Shown here one piece after another: positions 20,729-32,254 of a stretch of 64,000 bases of DNA. Source of the DNA: Leptidea sinapis (Eukaryota > Arthropoda > Insecta > Lepidoptera > Pieridae); the NCBI RefSeq assembly GCF_905404315.1, contig NC_066286.1, positions 10,113,501 to 10,177,500 of the forward strand, read 5' to 3'. The notes beneath the pieces were generated by a model that saw nothing but the letters and a program-made list of their open reading frames with translations, had not been told where the DNA came from and did not search any database. Position 1 is the stretch's first letter. Every line of letters begins with the position of its first letter. Position numbers and translations under genes: made by a program.

Positions 20729-22560
20729 TTATTGAGTGGGCAAAGGACAAAGCTTTGCTACTGGTCGTTGGTAAGAACCATTTTTTGTACGCACACTCGC
20801 AACTCTAATGACTCCATCCGAACCTGGGTGGACGTCTTCAACTATGGCGAGCGGCCAACTAAGTGGTGGACAATTATCCACTTTAATTATAACAATTCTA
20901 CGGGTTCGTAACAGTGTTCCATTTTGATCGCATTTGTAGCTCATGGAGATACTCATTCCGCCACCGATTCCAATAACTTTGGAGCAGGTTGTCTAATGAC
21001 TGTTTACGCTGTGACAAATTAATATTAGTTTTTATGTCGGGTGGAGAATGAAACGTACCCAATGGCCCTAACGTTAAAAAATGAGCAGGGGTTAGAGCGA
21101 CCGGTTCAGCGGGATCGAAACTTAAAACAGTAAGAGGACGTGAATTAAGCACGCACTCGATTTGCGTGAGTAAAGTATACATTTCTTCATAGGTAAGTAA
21201 AGTTTCACCTATGACGCGTTTAAGGTGGAGTTTGACACTACGTACGTGTGTTTCCCAGACGCCACCGAAGTGTGCGCAGCTGGGTGGGTTCATTTTCCAA
21301 TTAATGCCTCGGTTTACAACTTCATCGTTAAAGGATGCACAAAATGACTTCGACTTTAAGAATTTATGTAACTCATCAAAATGAATTTTGCACCTACAAA
21401 ATTCGTTCCGTTATCGGAAAATAAATTAAGACACTCACCGCGTCGTGAAATAAAACGCTTGAACGCACGTAAAAACGACTCCGTACTAAGCTCTAAATGA
21501 ACTGCTCTAGTAATAAAACATGTAAAAAGGCAAATGTATGCCTTTTCTTTACGAGCACCTCTGTACCTACTTATCAAAATAAAGAAGGGACCGCAATAGT
21601 CAACACCAGTACTTAAAAATGGCTTCGCTTCGTTCACGCGGGGTGCCGGTAACACTGACATGTACGGATTCTGTGCACATGGATTAGCTCTGAAGCACTT
21701 GATACAAGCTCGAAAGCGTTTTCGTACAATATCACGCCCAGCCATAATCCAAAACTTTTGTCGTAATAATGATAAAAGTAGGTAAGGTCCGGCATGCATA
21801 TATTTGCGGTGATAAAAATCTATGATCATTGCCGTAATATGATGATTTTTAGGCAACAAAATGGGATGCTTAGCGTCAAACGATAAGGAAGATTTATTTA
21901 GTCGCCCTCCAACGTGGAGTAAACCATCCTTATCAATGAACAGCGAATAAGGTAATAAATATTTTGTGACCTTGCACTGCTTTTGGATCGCTGAAATGAC
22001 ATTTTCAAAAAACAAAAATTGCAAGGCGCGTAGCACAGCGATCTCCGCATGCTTCAAATGATCAACCATAATAAATTCAGCGCGTGGAAGTTTATGAACA
22101 AAACGAAAAACATACACGATAATGCGTAATAATTTTCCCCACGACGAGATGCGCGATGAAAGTTGAAGAAGAAAGTTTTCGTTTGATGAAGCTGTTTTAC
22201 CTACCAGAGCTTTAATTGGTCTATACTCTAAAAGTTTAGAATCGTCTTCTTCATTGAATATAAAATTATCCAACGGCCATGACGATAGATCATTTCGTGC
22301 CCACGGTGGGCCATGCATCCAAAGTGGATGAACTAATAATTGAGCAGGAGTTAAACCCCTAGAAATACAATCGCTAGGGTTTTGCTTACCCTCGACGTGA
22401 TAAAAATGTTTAGGCGCGAGATACTCTTGTATCTTTGAAATGCGGTTAGCGATAAAAGTATCTACCGACGAATCTGTAAAAGCGAACACGTCATGTATTT
22501 TACAACGCGACTTTACAGAATCACGGATAAAATTAAGAAGTTGTGCCATAAGTAGCATTG
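20729..22560 (-). pseudogene. BEL/Pao pol remnant: RNase H end plus integrase
   Basis: Reading from 22560 down: FAFTDSSVDTFIANRISKIQ and VEGKQNPSDCISRG are RNase H/connection motifs. LHVGGRLNKSSLSFDAKHPI introduces the integrase zinc-binding region with the H-H-C-C pattern (HHITAMIIDFYHRKYMHAGP, then C-x2-C in RACIKCFRA). The catalytic core follows: TGVDYCGPF (first Asp) and FSDNGTNFVGA (second Asp). A 1-nt frameshift near 21385 interrupts the frame, after which MNPPSCAHFGGVWE and the QIECVLNSRP block (Glu) continue to about 20900. A second shift leads to the C-terminal DUF5641-like segment IKVDNCPPLSWPLAIVEDVH. Reverse transcriptase is absent. Confidence 0.92.
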
Positions 22561-23583
22561 ATAATGATTGTGGGTTTTCGAAAAACAAACAATACAGGAA
22601 TTACTGTTATTATTATTATTATTAGTTACAAATGATTTCAAAATAGTTTTAGATGAAGTTGAAGGGTTTGATTGTGTTTTGGACTTCGTATTTAATGAGC
22701 TGTGACGCTGCAATATTTTTATTTGATCGCGAATAAAAACAATAAAATCTTCGAGTTTTGGAATATCGCAATTACGCTTATTCATTTCAAATGCGCGAGT
22801 AGTTTCGCTGTCGACCTTTTTAAGAGCAATATACAATAAAATAAAGTCGCTTATATCATCTAATTTTAAATTTCTTAAGGCCGACACAGGCGATGCAAAT
22901 TTATCGACGAAATGTTCCAGCTGGTTTGCGTTAGCAGTGGCGTGTGGTTTGTAATCAAAAATAGTGTCTAAATACGCGGTCGCCAAAAGCCTCTTATCCT
23001 CATACCTATCGACTAGAGCCTGAAAAATAATGTCATAATTATCAGGTGACGGAGTTATGTCTGAATACACTGACAACGCTTTGCCAGTTAACTTACCAAT
23101 TAAATAGTATAATTTATCCGACTTGGAAAGTGAGGGGTTATTGTGTATTGTATCCTTGAAACTAGAAAAAAAGATTGGCCAGTTGCGAACGTCTCCGTCA
23201 AATCCCTTTAATTCGATAGGGGGGAGTTTAGCTTTCCGAGGTAATAATGAATTATCAGCGCCTTGAATGTTCATTGCCGTTTTCAGTTTATTTAATGAAA
23301 CTTGACGTTGTATATTACAAAGAATCTCTTCAAATGCTATAAGTTTTTTATACCCGGGCACGCATGCAGGGTCAATTTCCATTTGGATGCGATTTAAATC
23401 GTCTAAAACCTTTTCGAAGTTTAATCGAATCGAATCAACCCCCGACGCTTGGGTCAAAAATTTTTCGATAAGTGTGTCATCGGTTAAATTTCGTGATAAA
23501 TCATAAATGCCTTGGATCCTTTCAAAATAAGCCGCAAGTTTGGCTTCCAATATAGCTACTTGCATCAATTGTGACTTCGACAT
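22556..23583 (-). pseudogene. BEL/Pao gag, truncated after its zinc knuckle
   Basis: The likely start is the ATG at 23581-23583 (MSKSQLMQVA). An upstream in-frame Met at 23616 exists but adds only an unusual hydrophobic stretch. The protein carries a coiled-coil-like N-terminus, then LKGFDGDVRNWPIFFSSFKD, LIGKLTGKAL and YEDKRLLATAYLD, matching the Pao-type gag capsid region (DUF1759-like). Near the end come an Asn run and CIVCFSKTHNHYQC, a CCHC knuckle. Just after the knuckle the frame runs into sequence that is RNase H in another frame, marking the deletion junction near 22555-22590. Confidence 0.9.
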
Positions 23584-24162
23584 TCTTATGCAATGTATTA
23601 AAATAAATGTAAACAAACAAAATTTACAAGTACCCTCTATAAATTTGTGGAACGAATATGAACGTACGGTTAATAAGACTATGAAGGTAGATTCAAATTA
23701 TCGTAATAGGGCGCGGTTCGTATAATAATAAGACTGATGAATAGTAAAGGTAGGTATATTAGGTATGTCTATTCTAAATAAAAACGGTTGCGGAATGAAT
23801 ATTAAATAAAAATGCGTTGACCAAGTAAAAAGCATAAGTTATTTAGTTAATTTAAATAAATGCGACGTGGTAAAACATAACATTTGATTATGGTCTATGC
23901 AATACCACCAATAAATGTTACGAGTAAACGTACATAAAATGATGCTATTTATTAAAATAAATAGGTAAAATACGATGCGGTATGTACTATGTACAATTAA
24001 GAAATGCGTATATTAATATTAACTAGTTAGTTACGAATGCTTGGTCAATATAAAACATAAATTAAATGAAAATGGTATCTAGTGATGCAATATTTTATGC
24101 GAATGGCACGTGGCTTTAAGGATATTAAAAGGATTTAGGATACGGGTCTGAAGGGCCAAAAA
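23584..24162 (-). other. 5' leader of the BEL/Pao element
   Basis: AT-rich region between the 5' LTR and gag with no open frame of note. The first bases after the LTR on minus (TTTTTGGCCCTTCAGACCC) are where the primer-binding site should lie. I could not match them to a specific tRNA. Confidence 0.55.
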
Positions 24163-24543
24163 TGGTCGCGCGGGTAATCTAAAAGATTATTTTGAGTGGA
24201 CTGTATGGAAAAAAAGGTAGCGGGGTTCGTCTCCTAGTAATACCAATTAGCTCAATGCAGTAAAATTCCAGGGACTAACCTTGATATCTTCTGCAGGCCT
24301 CGCCAGGACGTCCTTCACTTTATTACACCACAGACACAGCTTATTTTCAAATTAATGTAAATTATGAAGAGCTCAAAATATTAAATAAAAAGTTTATAAT
24401 ATGAGGTAGCGGCGCGGGCGCGTATCGAACGCACGTTTTGAGATGCGGGGGTCGACGTATACTCTTCACGATCGCTTCACGAATAATGTCGCGATCCAAG
24501 TTATCCCTTTCATACTACGCAATGAAGCTAATTGGCGCAACCA
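24163..24543 (-). repeat. 5' LTR of the minus-strand BEL/Pao element
   Basis: 381-bp partner of 20086-20466, same boundaries, followed by the GCGTA duplication. It would hold the promoter in the element's orientation, but no core promoter was resolved. Confidence 0.95.
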
Positions 24544-24548
24544 GCGTA

Positions 24549-26674
24549 CCTATCGAATCTTATAGATATACGTTCGAGCGATTTTTGCCTAAAGTGTTGG
24601 GAATACCTCACCTTAACTGTCACACATCACATTCATTCTAATTCTACCAATTGCGCGCGACACTTGCATTATACAAAGAAAAGCCACTGAAGTTCTGTTA
24701 AAACAAATTATAATAATTAATCTAATATAAATCATTGAGAAGACATACAAATCTTTATTTTGATCATCGCTAACACCTATTTTTTTGACTTAGAAATAGC
24801 TTTACTTATTCTTGCCATAAATACTGAAACAAAGAAATTAAAAATTTTCTATTGCACGGCGCCAAAATGAGAAAAGTCAATCAACAATTATATCAAAATA
24901 TTCTTACTATAGAGACACACACTCATACACACACACACATAAATAAACACGCGCGCGCGATTTAGCATATTTGATAAAGTTCTCAAAGTATGTTAATTTA
25001 AAGGCTAAGAAAGAGCGGAGCCTCGTGGCACAAGAATTCTTTATATGCTTAAAAGGATGCCACTATTTGTTAAGGAGAATGTGTTAAAACTAATAAAGAA
25101 TTTTATTTTATTATAAAAATGACAGATTCCAAATTCAAATGTAATATTTTGTTTATTTTTAAATGAAATAATTCAGTCAATGACATTTCCTTAGATTATT
25201 TATACGTAATTGTGATTGTGAAAGTGTAGAAAAAATTGAGGTTGACACTTAGCCTCTATTTTGAGCAATTACTAATACTAACACAAAGCGACACACAAAT
25301 GGTGAGTGTGAGACGAAGCTTGTCACGCACACTAAAGTGATAAACAATAAGCAGGCGCATTATTTAGCAGAACAATATTTGCTGGGTCAGCATTTGTTAG
25401 GACTAAATTGTAAAATGATCAATGATAATTTTCATACAATTTGCTTTGCGTGAGTATTATTATACAGGCGAAATGTTTACCAGCCAACGAATCGATCCAC
25501 CGATTGACTCTGATCAAAGTTCTTAGCTGTTACGAAACTTCATTATTGTCTACGGCTTTCGTTCCTGATTGTGCAAGTTCGCAATTAGGTATACACAATA
25601 GCGACAGGCAGGTACAAAGCTTTGCTATGGAACTAAGATGAAGTATTGGTGGAACCTGGAAGTGACAAGCCAATCTTTTATGGCTGGATAAGAAAAAAAT
25701 TCCATGCCACACACATAAAAATACAATCTAAATACTTAATGATATTTCTAATCTTAATTTAACTAAATCTGTTGTGTGGCAAAAGAAAAGATTGATGCTC
25801 AGCTTGTGCTGTAAGCCAATTCTGGCTACAGCATCTACCTGGTTAATACCGATTCACAACATAAAAATATTTTTTTGTTTCTTTGTCAGAGTTTTGTTTT
25901 GTTTTAGTCGTAATTTGTAAGCTTTCCGTTAGTGAGATAAATTTTAATTTTGAAATTAAGTGATAATTGAGTATTACGTAGGTTTATGCATAAGTTATAA
26001 CTCACCTTAAGGTAGGTGCTACCTACATGTACATGGTGATTCCCAAGATATATGTTGACTGCACAGACAGTACTGAACAGAATCATATGACAATTCTAAT
26101 TATACGTTAATAGGATTTTTACTTAAAATAATATTACTTATTTAAAACTTTAACTATAAATAATGTGTAAATATATTAATAATTATAACCATTATAAGTA
26201 TGTTATTCAACCAAATCTGTTTAAAATCTTTGCTTTTTAATTTGTCCTGGTAATCCTGATAGGATTGTATGTTCCCTTCAGGTATCATGGTAATTCCAGA
26301 TGATACTTCATCCTAGCTCAGGAACAACTTAGATTTAAGTTCGTTACCAGTGCTTCTCTCAGTAAGTGTTTTGTTAAATTGTACAAGCTATGTGTTATAA
26401 GTTGTTTTTTAGTGTGCGTATACAAATATTTGGTTTAAGCCTTTTATATCTCGGACTAACAGGATACTAATAATAAAATTTATTTATTTTTTATTAGGAA
26501 TTCCAAAAATTGTTACATCGAACAAAAATACTTAAATCTATACAATTAAATATTATTAGATGTACAAATTATTAAAGGAGTCACATAATTCTTCAAAAAA
26601 ATTTAAAAGTAAACATTTGTAATATTCGACACTCAAAATATATAATACTTAATACTAAACAAAAGTAAAAAAAC
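24549..26674. other. Long AT-rich spacer
   Basis: No coding signal. Contains an (AC)n/(CG)n tract near 24905-24960 and the family B copy listed next. Short shared words ('cacactaaagtga' near 25330 and 8696) point to more unresolved repeats. Confidence 0.5.
25496..25640 (+). repeat. Dispersed repeat family B, copy 3
   Basis: 'cgattgactctgat', 'gctgttacgaaact' and 'caagttcgcaattaggta' parallel copy 1 at 5763. Confidence 0.6.
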
Positions 26675-26867
26675 TAACTATTGACACACTTCACGCAAAT
26701 TATCTTGCCCCAATCTAGGCATAGCCTATACTATGGGTACATATATATAAACATCCATGACTAGGAAACAAACATCCATATTTATCATATAAGTATTTGC
26801 ACCTACCGGAATTCGAACCTCTAGCTTAGGCAGGGTCACTAGCCACTGTGCTATATGGTCCTCAATA
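26675..26867 (-). mobile_element. tRNA-derived SINE (second type)
   Basis: Minus strand begins 'aggaccatatagcacagtgg' with a box A-like TAGCACAGTGG and a box B-like GGTTCGAATTCC about 35 bases later. It is followed by a body containing 'tcatggatgtttatatatat'. This layout is typical of lepidopteran tRNA-derived SINEs. It directly abuts the Helitron at 26869. Confidence 0.75.
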
Positions 26868-26868
26868 A

Positions 26869-27264
26869 TCTATACATATAAAAATGAATTGCTGTTCGTT
26901 AGTCTCGCTAAAACTCGAGAACTTTGGCTGGACCGTTTTGGAAAACTTAGGTCTTGAATTATTTGTGGAAGTCCAGAGAAGGTTTAAAAGGTGAATAAGT
27001 AGGTAAATGCTCGGAATTAAATAAAAACAACAAATTTTGTTTTTTCTTTGATGTGTCCATACTTGTATAATTTCTATGAGAGAATTTAGTGACGCACGGT
27101 TTGACAGTTCTGCTGTGAAACAATTTATTATATTATATTCATTACGACAGAAGGGTTCATATTTTACGAAGTTATTCTTGATCTTATGATATATTACTGA
27201 CAAATTGATAAAAAAACATTATTTTATTTATTATATACAGAACAACGTCTGTCGGGTCAGCTAG
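26869..27264 (+). mobile_element. Non-autonomous Helitron, 396 bp
   Basis: Starts TCTATACATATAAAAATG and ends GTCGGGTCAGCTAG, lying between A (26868) and T (27265). This is the A|TC...CTAG|T pattern of Helitrons (CTRR end). No Rep/helicase coding capacity. The element matches what I know as a very common lepidopteran Helitron type. Confidence 0.88.
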
Positions 27265-27623
27265 TATATAATAAAAAGATATAGACGATATAACAAGAAG
27301 TCGCTTAATACGATTTTTATTGCTAAAACTTATATTAAATAAAATTCATGTCAAAACTAAACAGCACACTTTAAAATGTAGAAAATAATTTTAAGAAATG
27401 AGCCGTTCTTTTTATTACGAAATAAGGACCACTGATTTAATATAATAAAAAAATGTCAGTGGCCATTATATATTTATTTAATACTTGCTCTTCGATCTCT
27501 TATTATTTTTTATATTTATTACTTTGATTTACAATACTAACTAGAGAGAGACAATAAAGGCCGGAACGCATTAACGCGGCGCCGCGCAAAATTCAATTTC
27601 AATCATTTTATATTATACTCGTA

Positions 27624-27933
27624 CTAGCTGTCCCAGCAGACGTTGTATTGCCGATATTAAAATCGCGATACAAAAGTAACTGTTGATCGTAGATGTGTGA
27701 AAATTTGAAGTTGTAAGTATTTTTAATGCTGACTCATAATCAAACAAATTAAAAAAAAAGGTGTCAAAAAAAAAATTCATGTGGGTGTCCTTAACATTTA
27801 GGGGGATGAAAAATAGATGTTGTCCGATTCTCAGACCTACCCAATATTCACTCAAAATTTCATGAGAACCGGTCAAGCCGTTTCGGAGGAGTTCAAAGTT
27901 TAACACCATGACACGAGAATTTTATATATTAGA
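27624..27933 (-). mobile_element. Non-autonomous Helitron, 310 bp
   Basis: On minus it starts TCTAATATATAAAATTCTCG and ends GCTGGGACAGCTAG, flanked by A and T (A at 27623 on plus, T at 27934 on plus). It contains 'ccgaaacggcttgaccgg', shared with the copy at 29447. Confidence 0.88.
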
Positions 27934-28275
27934 TTGCATGTCGCACTAGAGCGGTGCTGCACTGCGCGTTGCTGTGTGTCGCGGCATACTTGCCTCCGAT
28001 ATTTTGACGCGCAGCGCGACGCTCTGGGCACCGACGGTCAGTGTGACACAGTAAGCGGCGCGTCGCTTCAGTATGCATACTATTAATTGTTAAATTTATA
28101 GAATTTTGTCTTCGATATTCTGAAGTATGTGTGACACCGAGCAGTCATTAAGAAGGCGAGAAATCAAAAATAGTGATATTCACTTTTTTATGAAAATAAC
28201 GGTAATGGTGGCTCAGAATTCTTGTATAACCCCTAAAATTATGAGCGTTACTACAATTATTGCGCTCGTTATCTT

Positions 28276-28425
28276 GACAAATATAAGATGTTAAGTCTCA
28301 TGTGCCCAGTAATTTCACTAGCTACGGCGCCCTTTCATACCGAAACACGATAATGTTTTCACATTACTGTATCATGGCAGAAATAGTCACCGTTGTGGAA
28401 TCCATAATCCTGTGTAATTGGTACC
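28276..28425 (-). repeat. Family A repeat fragment
   Basis: Minus-orientation core 'gcccagtaatttcactagct' and 'acggcgccctttcataccga', continuing to 'ccataatcctgtg'. Diverged and truncated. Confidence 0.7.
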
Positions 28426-28620
28426 TTGGTATTACAGCACACAATAAAGAAATAATGACCAAATCCTCGCCACTACCGCTCATCTTGTATTGTTACTCGC
28501 ACGCAAATTGATATAGAAATTATGCGAGCTGCCGCTTACTGCAGTTGTAATGCGATAGGTCCCGTCTAGCGATTGAAGCGACGCACAGCACAGCACCGCT
28601 CTAGTGCGGTCCGGCCTTAA

Positions 28621-29109
28621 AATAAAACGCGACCAGAAAGTGTCCGAATCTAGTTAACTGCAAGCACAGCTAGCATTATACTGGTAGCGTAGAAATATCC
28701 ACTTCATTTTAGATCCTATGTGTTCGTGATAAAAGTGCAATTTCGCACCCACGCACGAATTATTGGTGGTCTATTACTACTCATACGTCAAAACGTCATT
28801 ACGAGGCTGACTAACTATAAACTGTGCTCACTCCACGTGTTGAGCAGAGTTTTGTCTCGAACACGTTGAGCGTGAGTCTATTGTTTCGTACGTCTATGGT
28901 TTTTAATAAAAAATCTATTTAATCATGAGTAGTGATGTCTATATTGATTGATCTAGTGTGATATGTATTATTTATTTTCATTAATAAGAAGATTCTATAG
29001 GACATTAAATGAAAATTGTTATATTTTAAACAAAAATTTAGTATATATTAAGTACATAATATTTAATTTTTTAATACTAGGTAGTACTATATAATATATA
29101 TTTAATTTC
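28621..29109. other. Spacer, no gene seen
   Basis: AT-rich sequence without a recognisable motif. Confidence 0.5.
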
Positions 29110-29925
29110 TTTTTACAAAGAAAGGCTGGCCATCTTTAAAATGACCACTTTGGATGAACGTAGAGAACTTCTATATCTTCTGTTTACTCATAAACTATTG
29201 AACGGCTTTATCGACTGTCCCGAATTGCTAAATAAATTTGGTCTAAGAGTACCAGTAAGAATTCCACGTAAGCCTATTACTCCACTTTGTCCTCCACTTC
29301 GTCGAACGATCCTAGGTACCAGGTCCTTTGCAGCATCATTGGAATCTTTAATAATGTTATAATTGGAAAATTGATGTAACTGTGTATAACTCATTTATTA
29401 CTTAAAAAAAAATGTTAAATTCGTAACTTATTCTATATCTTTCTTCTTACCTTATATAAAAAATTCTCGTGTCACGATGTTCGTTCCCGTACTCCTCCGA
29501 AACGGCTTGACCGATTCTCATGAAATTTTGTGAGCATATTGAGTAGGTCTGAGAACCGGCCAACATCTACTTTTCATACCCCTTACTAAAAAGGGTTGTT
29601 CACCCTTAATTTTTTTTTTTTTAATTTTTGAACAAAAATTTTTTGTTTTTATTTTTTATAATGTGGCATTAAAAAATACATACAACTTCAAATTTTCACC
29701 CATCTACGATCAACAGTTACTTTTGTATCGCGATTTTAATATCGGCAATACAACGTTTGCTGGGTCAGCTTGTAATACCTAAAATTAATTATTTTTGTGC
29801 ATGCTGTGTTTATTTGTAAGTAATCACTACATTTAGTTCCTAGTTTTTAGTTCTACTTTTTATATTTGTGTGTATTATTGTAAGTGATTGTAAATAAACC
29901 TAATAAATAAATAAATATATACTAT
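29110..29925 (+). mobile_element. LINE 3' fragment interrupted by a Helitron
   Basis: 29141-29362 encodes LDERRELLYLLFTHKLLNGF then FGLRVPVRIPRKPITPLCPP and RTILGTRSFAASLESL, matching the extreme C-terminus of jockey/CR1-group RT proteins. A Helitron occupies 29447-29772. The LINE tail resumes and ends in 'taataaataaataaata', a TAAA-type microsatellite tail. A 5'-truncated insertion. Confidence 0.78.
29447..29772 (+). mobile_element. Helitron copy with decayed ends
   Basis: Contains 'aaaattctcgtgtcacgatg', 'ctccgaaacggcttgaccga' and 'gcaatacaacgtttgctgg', ending GGGTCAGCTTG where intact copies have CTAG. Similar in length and order to the inverted copy at 27624. Confidence 0.8.
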
Positions 29926-30379
29926 ATATACACTGAAGCAGGATTTTTAAATTAACACTTTTCATAGTGACTTTTTTTTAAATATGTCTTAATTTCTTTT
30001 GTCGAGTATGTCGAGTATGTATATCCATAATTATTTTGGAATAAGATTTACGTCATTGTATAGGAAATTTATTTTTCTAGACCATAAAATAATAAGTATT
30101 ATTTGCTAAAAACAAATTTTAATAGTTTTTAAAAAGAAATTATTATAACTGCGCTCAGTGCCGTGCGCTTATCTATTATATGAAAAAAATAATAATTTTT
30201 GTTTTGCGAATATAATATGATGTGAGATGTTTGCGTGCGAGGTGATATGACGTCACCTTTGTAACTTCTATGCGGCTGTTTAAATATTTTGTGAAGTAAT
30301 TGCAATCATTGTTAAGTATTACGTCACAGTTATCGTAAGCTATTTTGATAAAGAAGTAGCCTTAAAAATAAACGAAACG

Positions 30380-30455
30380 TCGATGGCTTAATAGGTTGAA
30401 CCATTGACTCTCACCACGGAGCACCCGGTTCGATCCTCGCCCGCCACGTACCAGT
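30380..30455 (+). repeat. tRNA-like SINE head
   Basis: A box A-like TGGCTTAATAGG and box B GGTTCGATCC about 40 bases apart give a tRNA-like module, but stems do not pair well enough for a tRNA gene. It runs straight into the LINE tail at 30468, as in composite SINE-LINE junctions. Confidence 0.5.
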
Positions 30456-30467
30456 GGCTTTTCAGTT

Positions 30468-30860
30468 TTTTTTATTCTTAATATTATCATTTAGAGTACC
30501 CCGTAGATGTGAGCATAAATGTGTTAGTAAACCCTTATTTAGCATTCCGCATAGCAGGACCGTTTATGTTAAAAATTGTTTTATCAGAAGAGTGTGTAAT
30601 TATATGAATACCGAACTTTGCCACTTAGACCTTTTCATGTTTAAGACATTAGCTTCATTTAAAAATGCTGTAACCATACATTTAAGAACTTTTAACCAAA
30701 TTTAGAATTATATTATTTGTTGTAACTTACTAATTTTCATATCTGTATTGGCTGTTTTAAAAATTAGGGAACTTTAGGTCTAGATTTAATATCCTGTTTA
30801 TGTAATCAATTTATGAATGTGACTGTTTGTTTCTGTTGAATAAATAAATAAATAAATAAT
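30468..30860 (+). mobile_element. LINE 3' fragment with (TAAA)n tail
   Basis: The frame carries PHSRTVYVKNCFIRRVCNYM and FKTLASFKNAVTIHL, characteristic of the last residues of jockey/CR1-group RT ORFs. About 130 bases of 3' UTR follow and end in GAATAAATAAATAAATAAAT. A strongly 5'-truncated insertion. Confidence 0.72.
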
Positions 30861-30933
30861 GTTCTTTTATACGATTTATAAATTTTCAACGTTTTTGTGA
30901 TTACTCTTGTGTTTCAAGAGGTTTATATATAAC

Positions 30934-31010
30934 TAGCGGACCCGACAGACGTTGTTCATAATAAATAAAATACTGTTTTTATGAATTTGTCAATAATATT
31001 TCATATTGTC
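30934..31010 (-). mobile_element. Helitron 3' end fragment
   Basis: CTAGCGGACCCGACAGACGT is the inverted form of the 3' end seen at 27264, followed by 'gtcaataatatttcat'. Similarity fades after about 31010, so the other end is undefined. Confidence 0.65.
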
Positions 31011-32254
31011 AATAATAAATGTTACGTAAAACACACTCCCTGAAGGCCTACCATAAACTTTCAATTAGCGATTCAATTCCGATGCAGTTCAGTTAGGTGT
31101 TTTCGTAAAATAAACTGATTAAAACAAGTTATGAAAGCACCTCCATTCATGTTTAATTTGACAGTCCGAGCACAGAGTACTTTTTTTTAAATAAGTTCTC
31201 GCGAACATGCTATAGCCTTAGTGCCTTGTCTTTAGTATTTTCATTTTCGGATTTGTTTTCAGTATTTTATTTTACAAAAAAATCCAATAAAGTATTCTCA
31301 TCTCATCTTTCATCAATTCCATTTTTCTTTTCTCTATGTTTTATGTATATATGCTTTCACTATTTTTTAAAAGTTATAAACAAAACGATTCACTTTCCGC
31401 TAAGAAAGTTGAAACTTTTTTTGAATCGCATACTTTAACAAGCTGTCCAGCTTAGGTTGAAATAATAATAATACGAATGAATGAACAAACATGTAAACAG
31501 TTTGCGATTTAATTTCCGACTTGATTTGACGTTAACCTAAATTGGATCGCTCTTATGGCGTCGTGGTATGAAATAGCAAAGGAGTTCATTTTAGGTCGTC
31601 AATTGAATCTTGCATACCTAATTAGTTTAGAACTTTTAATGTCAGCTTGTATAATAAGTGAAAAGAAGATTTTTTGACACAATTTTTCAATAAAAAATTG
31701 GATTCGACAGGTTACTAAATAAAAAGATATACTTACCAATTTAAATAGTTTTTTCGCTCTCCTGTAAAATATACTTTTTATACCTATGCTTATGCTCTTC
31801 TCAAGTTTCGATATCTTTCATATCTGCGCAGTTGTAATGCCTCTCAGAATTTTAGGGTTTTTCAATAATTTTAAGCGGCACTGCATTGTAATGGGTAGGG
31901 TGCATCAATTACCATCAGCTGAACGTCCTGCTCGTCGCATCCCTTAATTTAAAAAACTAAAGCCGAGTAGTAGGCATTATAAGTTTATGTTGGTTCCTGG
32001 TGTTCACATTATGGTTATGAACGTTTTTTTTCAAATTCACTTAGTGCCTATGGTACATACAGAACATTATGAAGAATATATTGAGAAGCAACAGTCAAGA
32101 TATTAATTTCTTAAAATTTTGCGGTCTATGATTCATTAGGACCTAGGTTATAAATAGCCCTCTTCTGCAGCATATATATTGTATTAATATCGGCAGCGTT
32201 GCCCCATAGCAATACACCATAGGACATAATACAATTAGTCCATTAAAATGTTAC
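31011..32254. other. Spacer with one repeat fragment
   Basis: AT-rich, no coding signal recognised. Includes the family A fragment listed next. Confidence 0.5.
31828..31947 (+). repeat. Family A repeat fragment (3' half)
   Basis: 'gcggcactgcattgtaatgg', 'caattaccatcagctgaacg' and 'cctgctcgtcgcatccctta' match the 3' half of the family. Confidence 0.8.

Larger units (their letters stand above)
20086..24543 (-). mobile_element. BEL/Pao LTR retrotransposon lacking protease and reverse transcriptase
   Basis: Two 381-bp direct LTRs (20086-20466 and 24163-24543) start TG and end CA and are flanked by GCGTA on both sides (20081-20085, 24544-24548). Coding remnants on the minus strand run from right to left: gag with one zinc knuckle, then directly RNase H/integrase and the integrase C-terminal domain. 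Protease and reverse transcriptase are missing, which explains the 4.46-kb length compared with the 6-7 kb usual for the family. LTRs differ at only about six positions by eye, so the insertion is young on a genomic scale. Confidence 0.96.
27558..28617. mobile_element. MITE with TAA duplication, hosting two nested repeats
   Basis: The left end AGGCCGGAACGCA and right end TGCGGTCCGGCCT are inverted repeats with one mismatch, flanked by TAA at 27555-27557 and 28618-28620. An inner inverted motif 'gcactagagcggtgctg' (27946) pairs with 'cagcaccgctctagtgc' (28591). A Helitron (27624-27933) and a family A fragment (28276-28425) sit inside. The 3-bp TAA duplication suggests Harbinger affinity. Confidence 0.75.
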
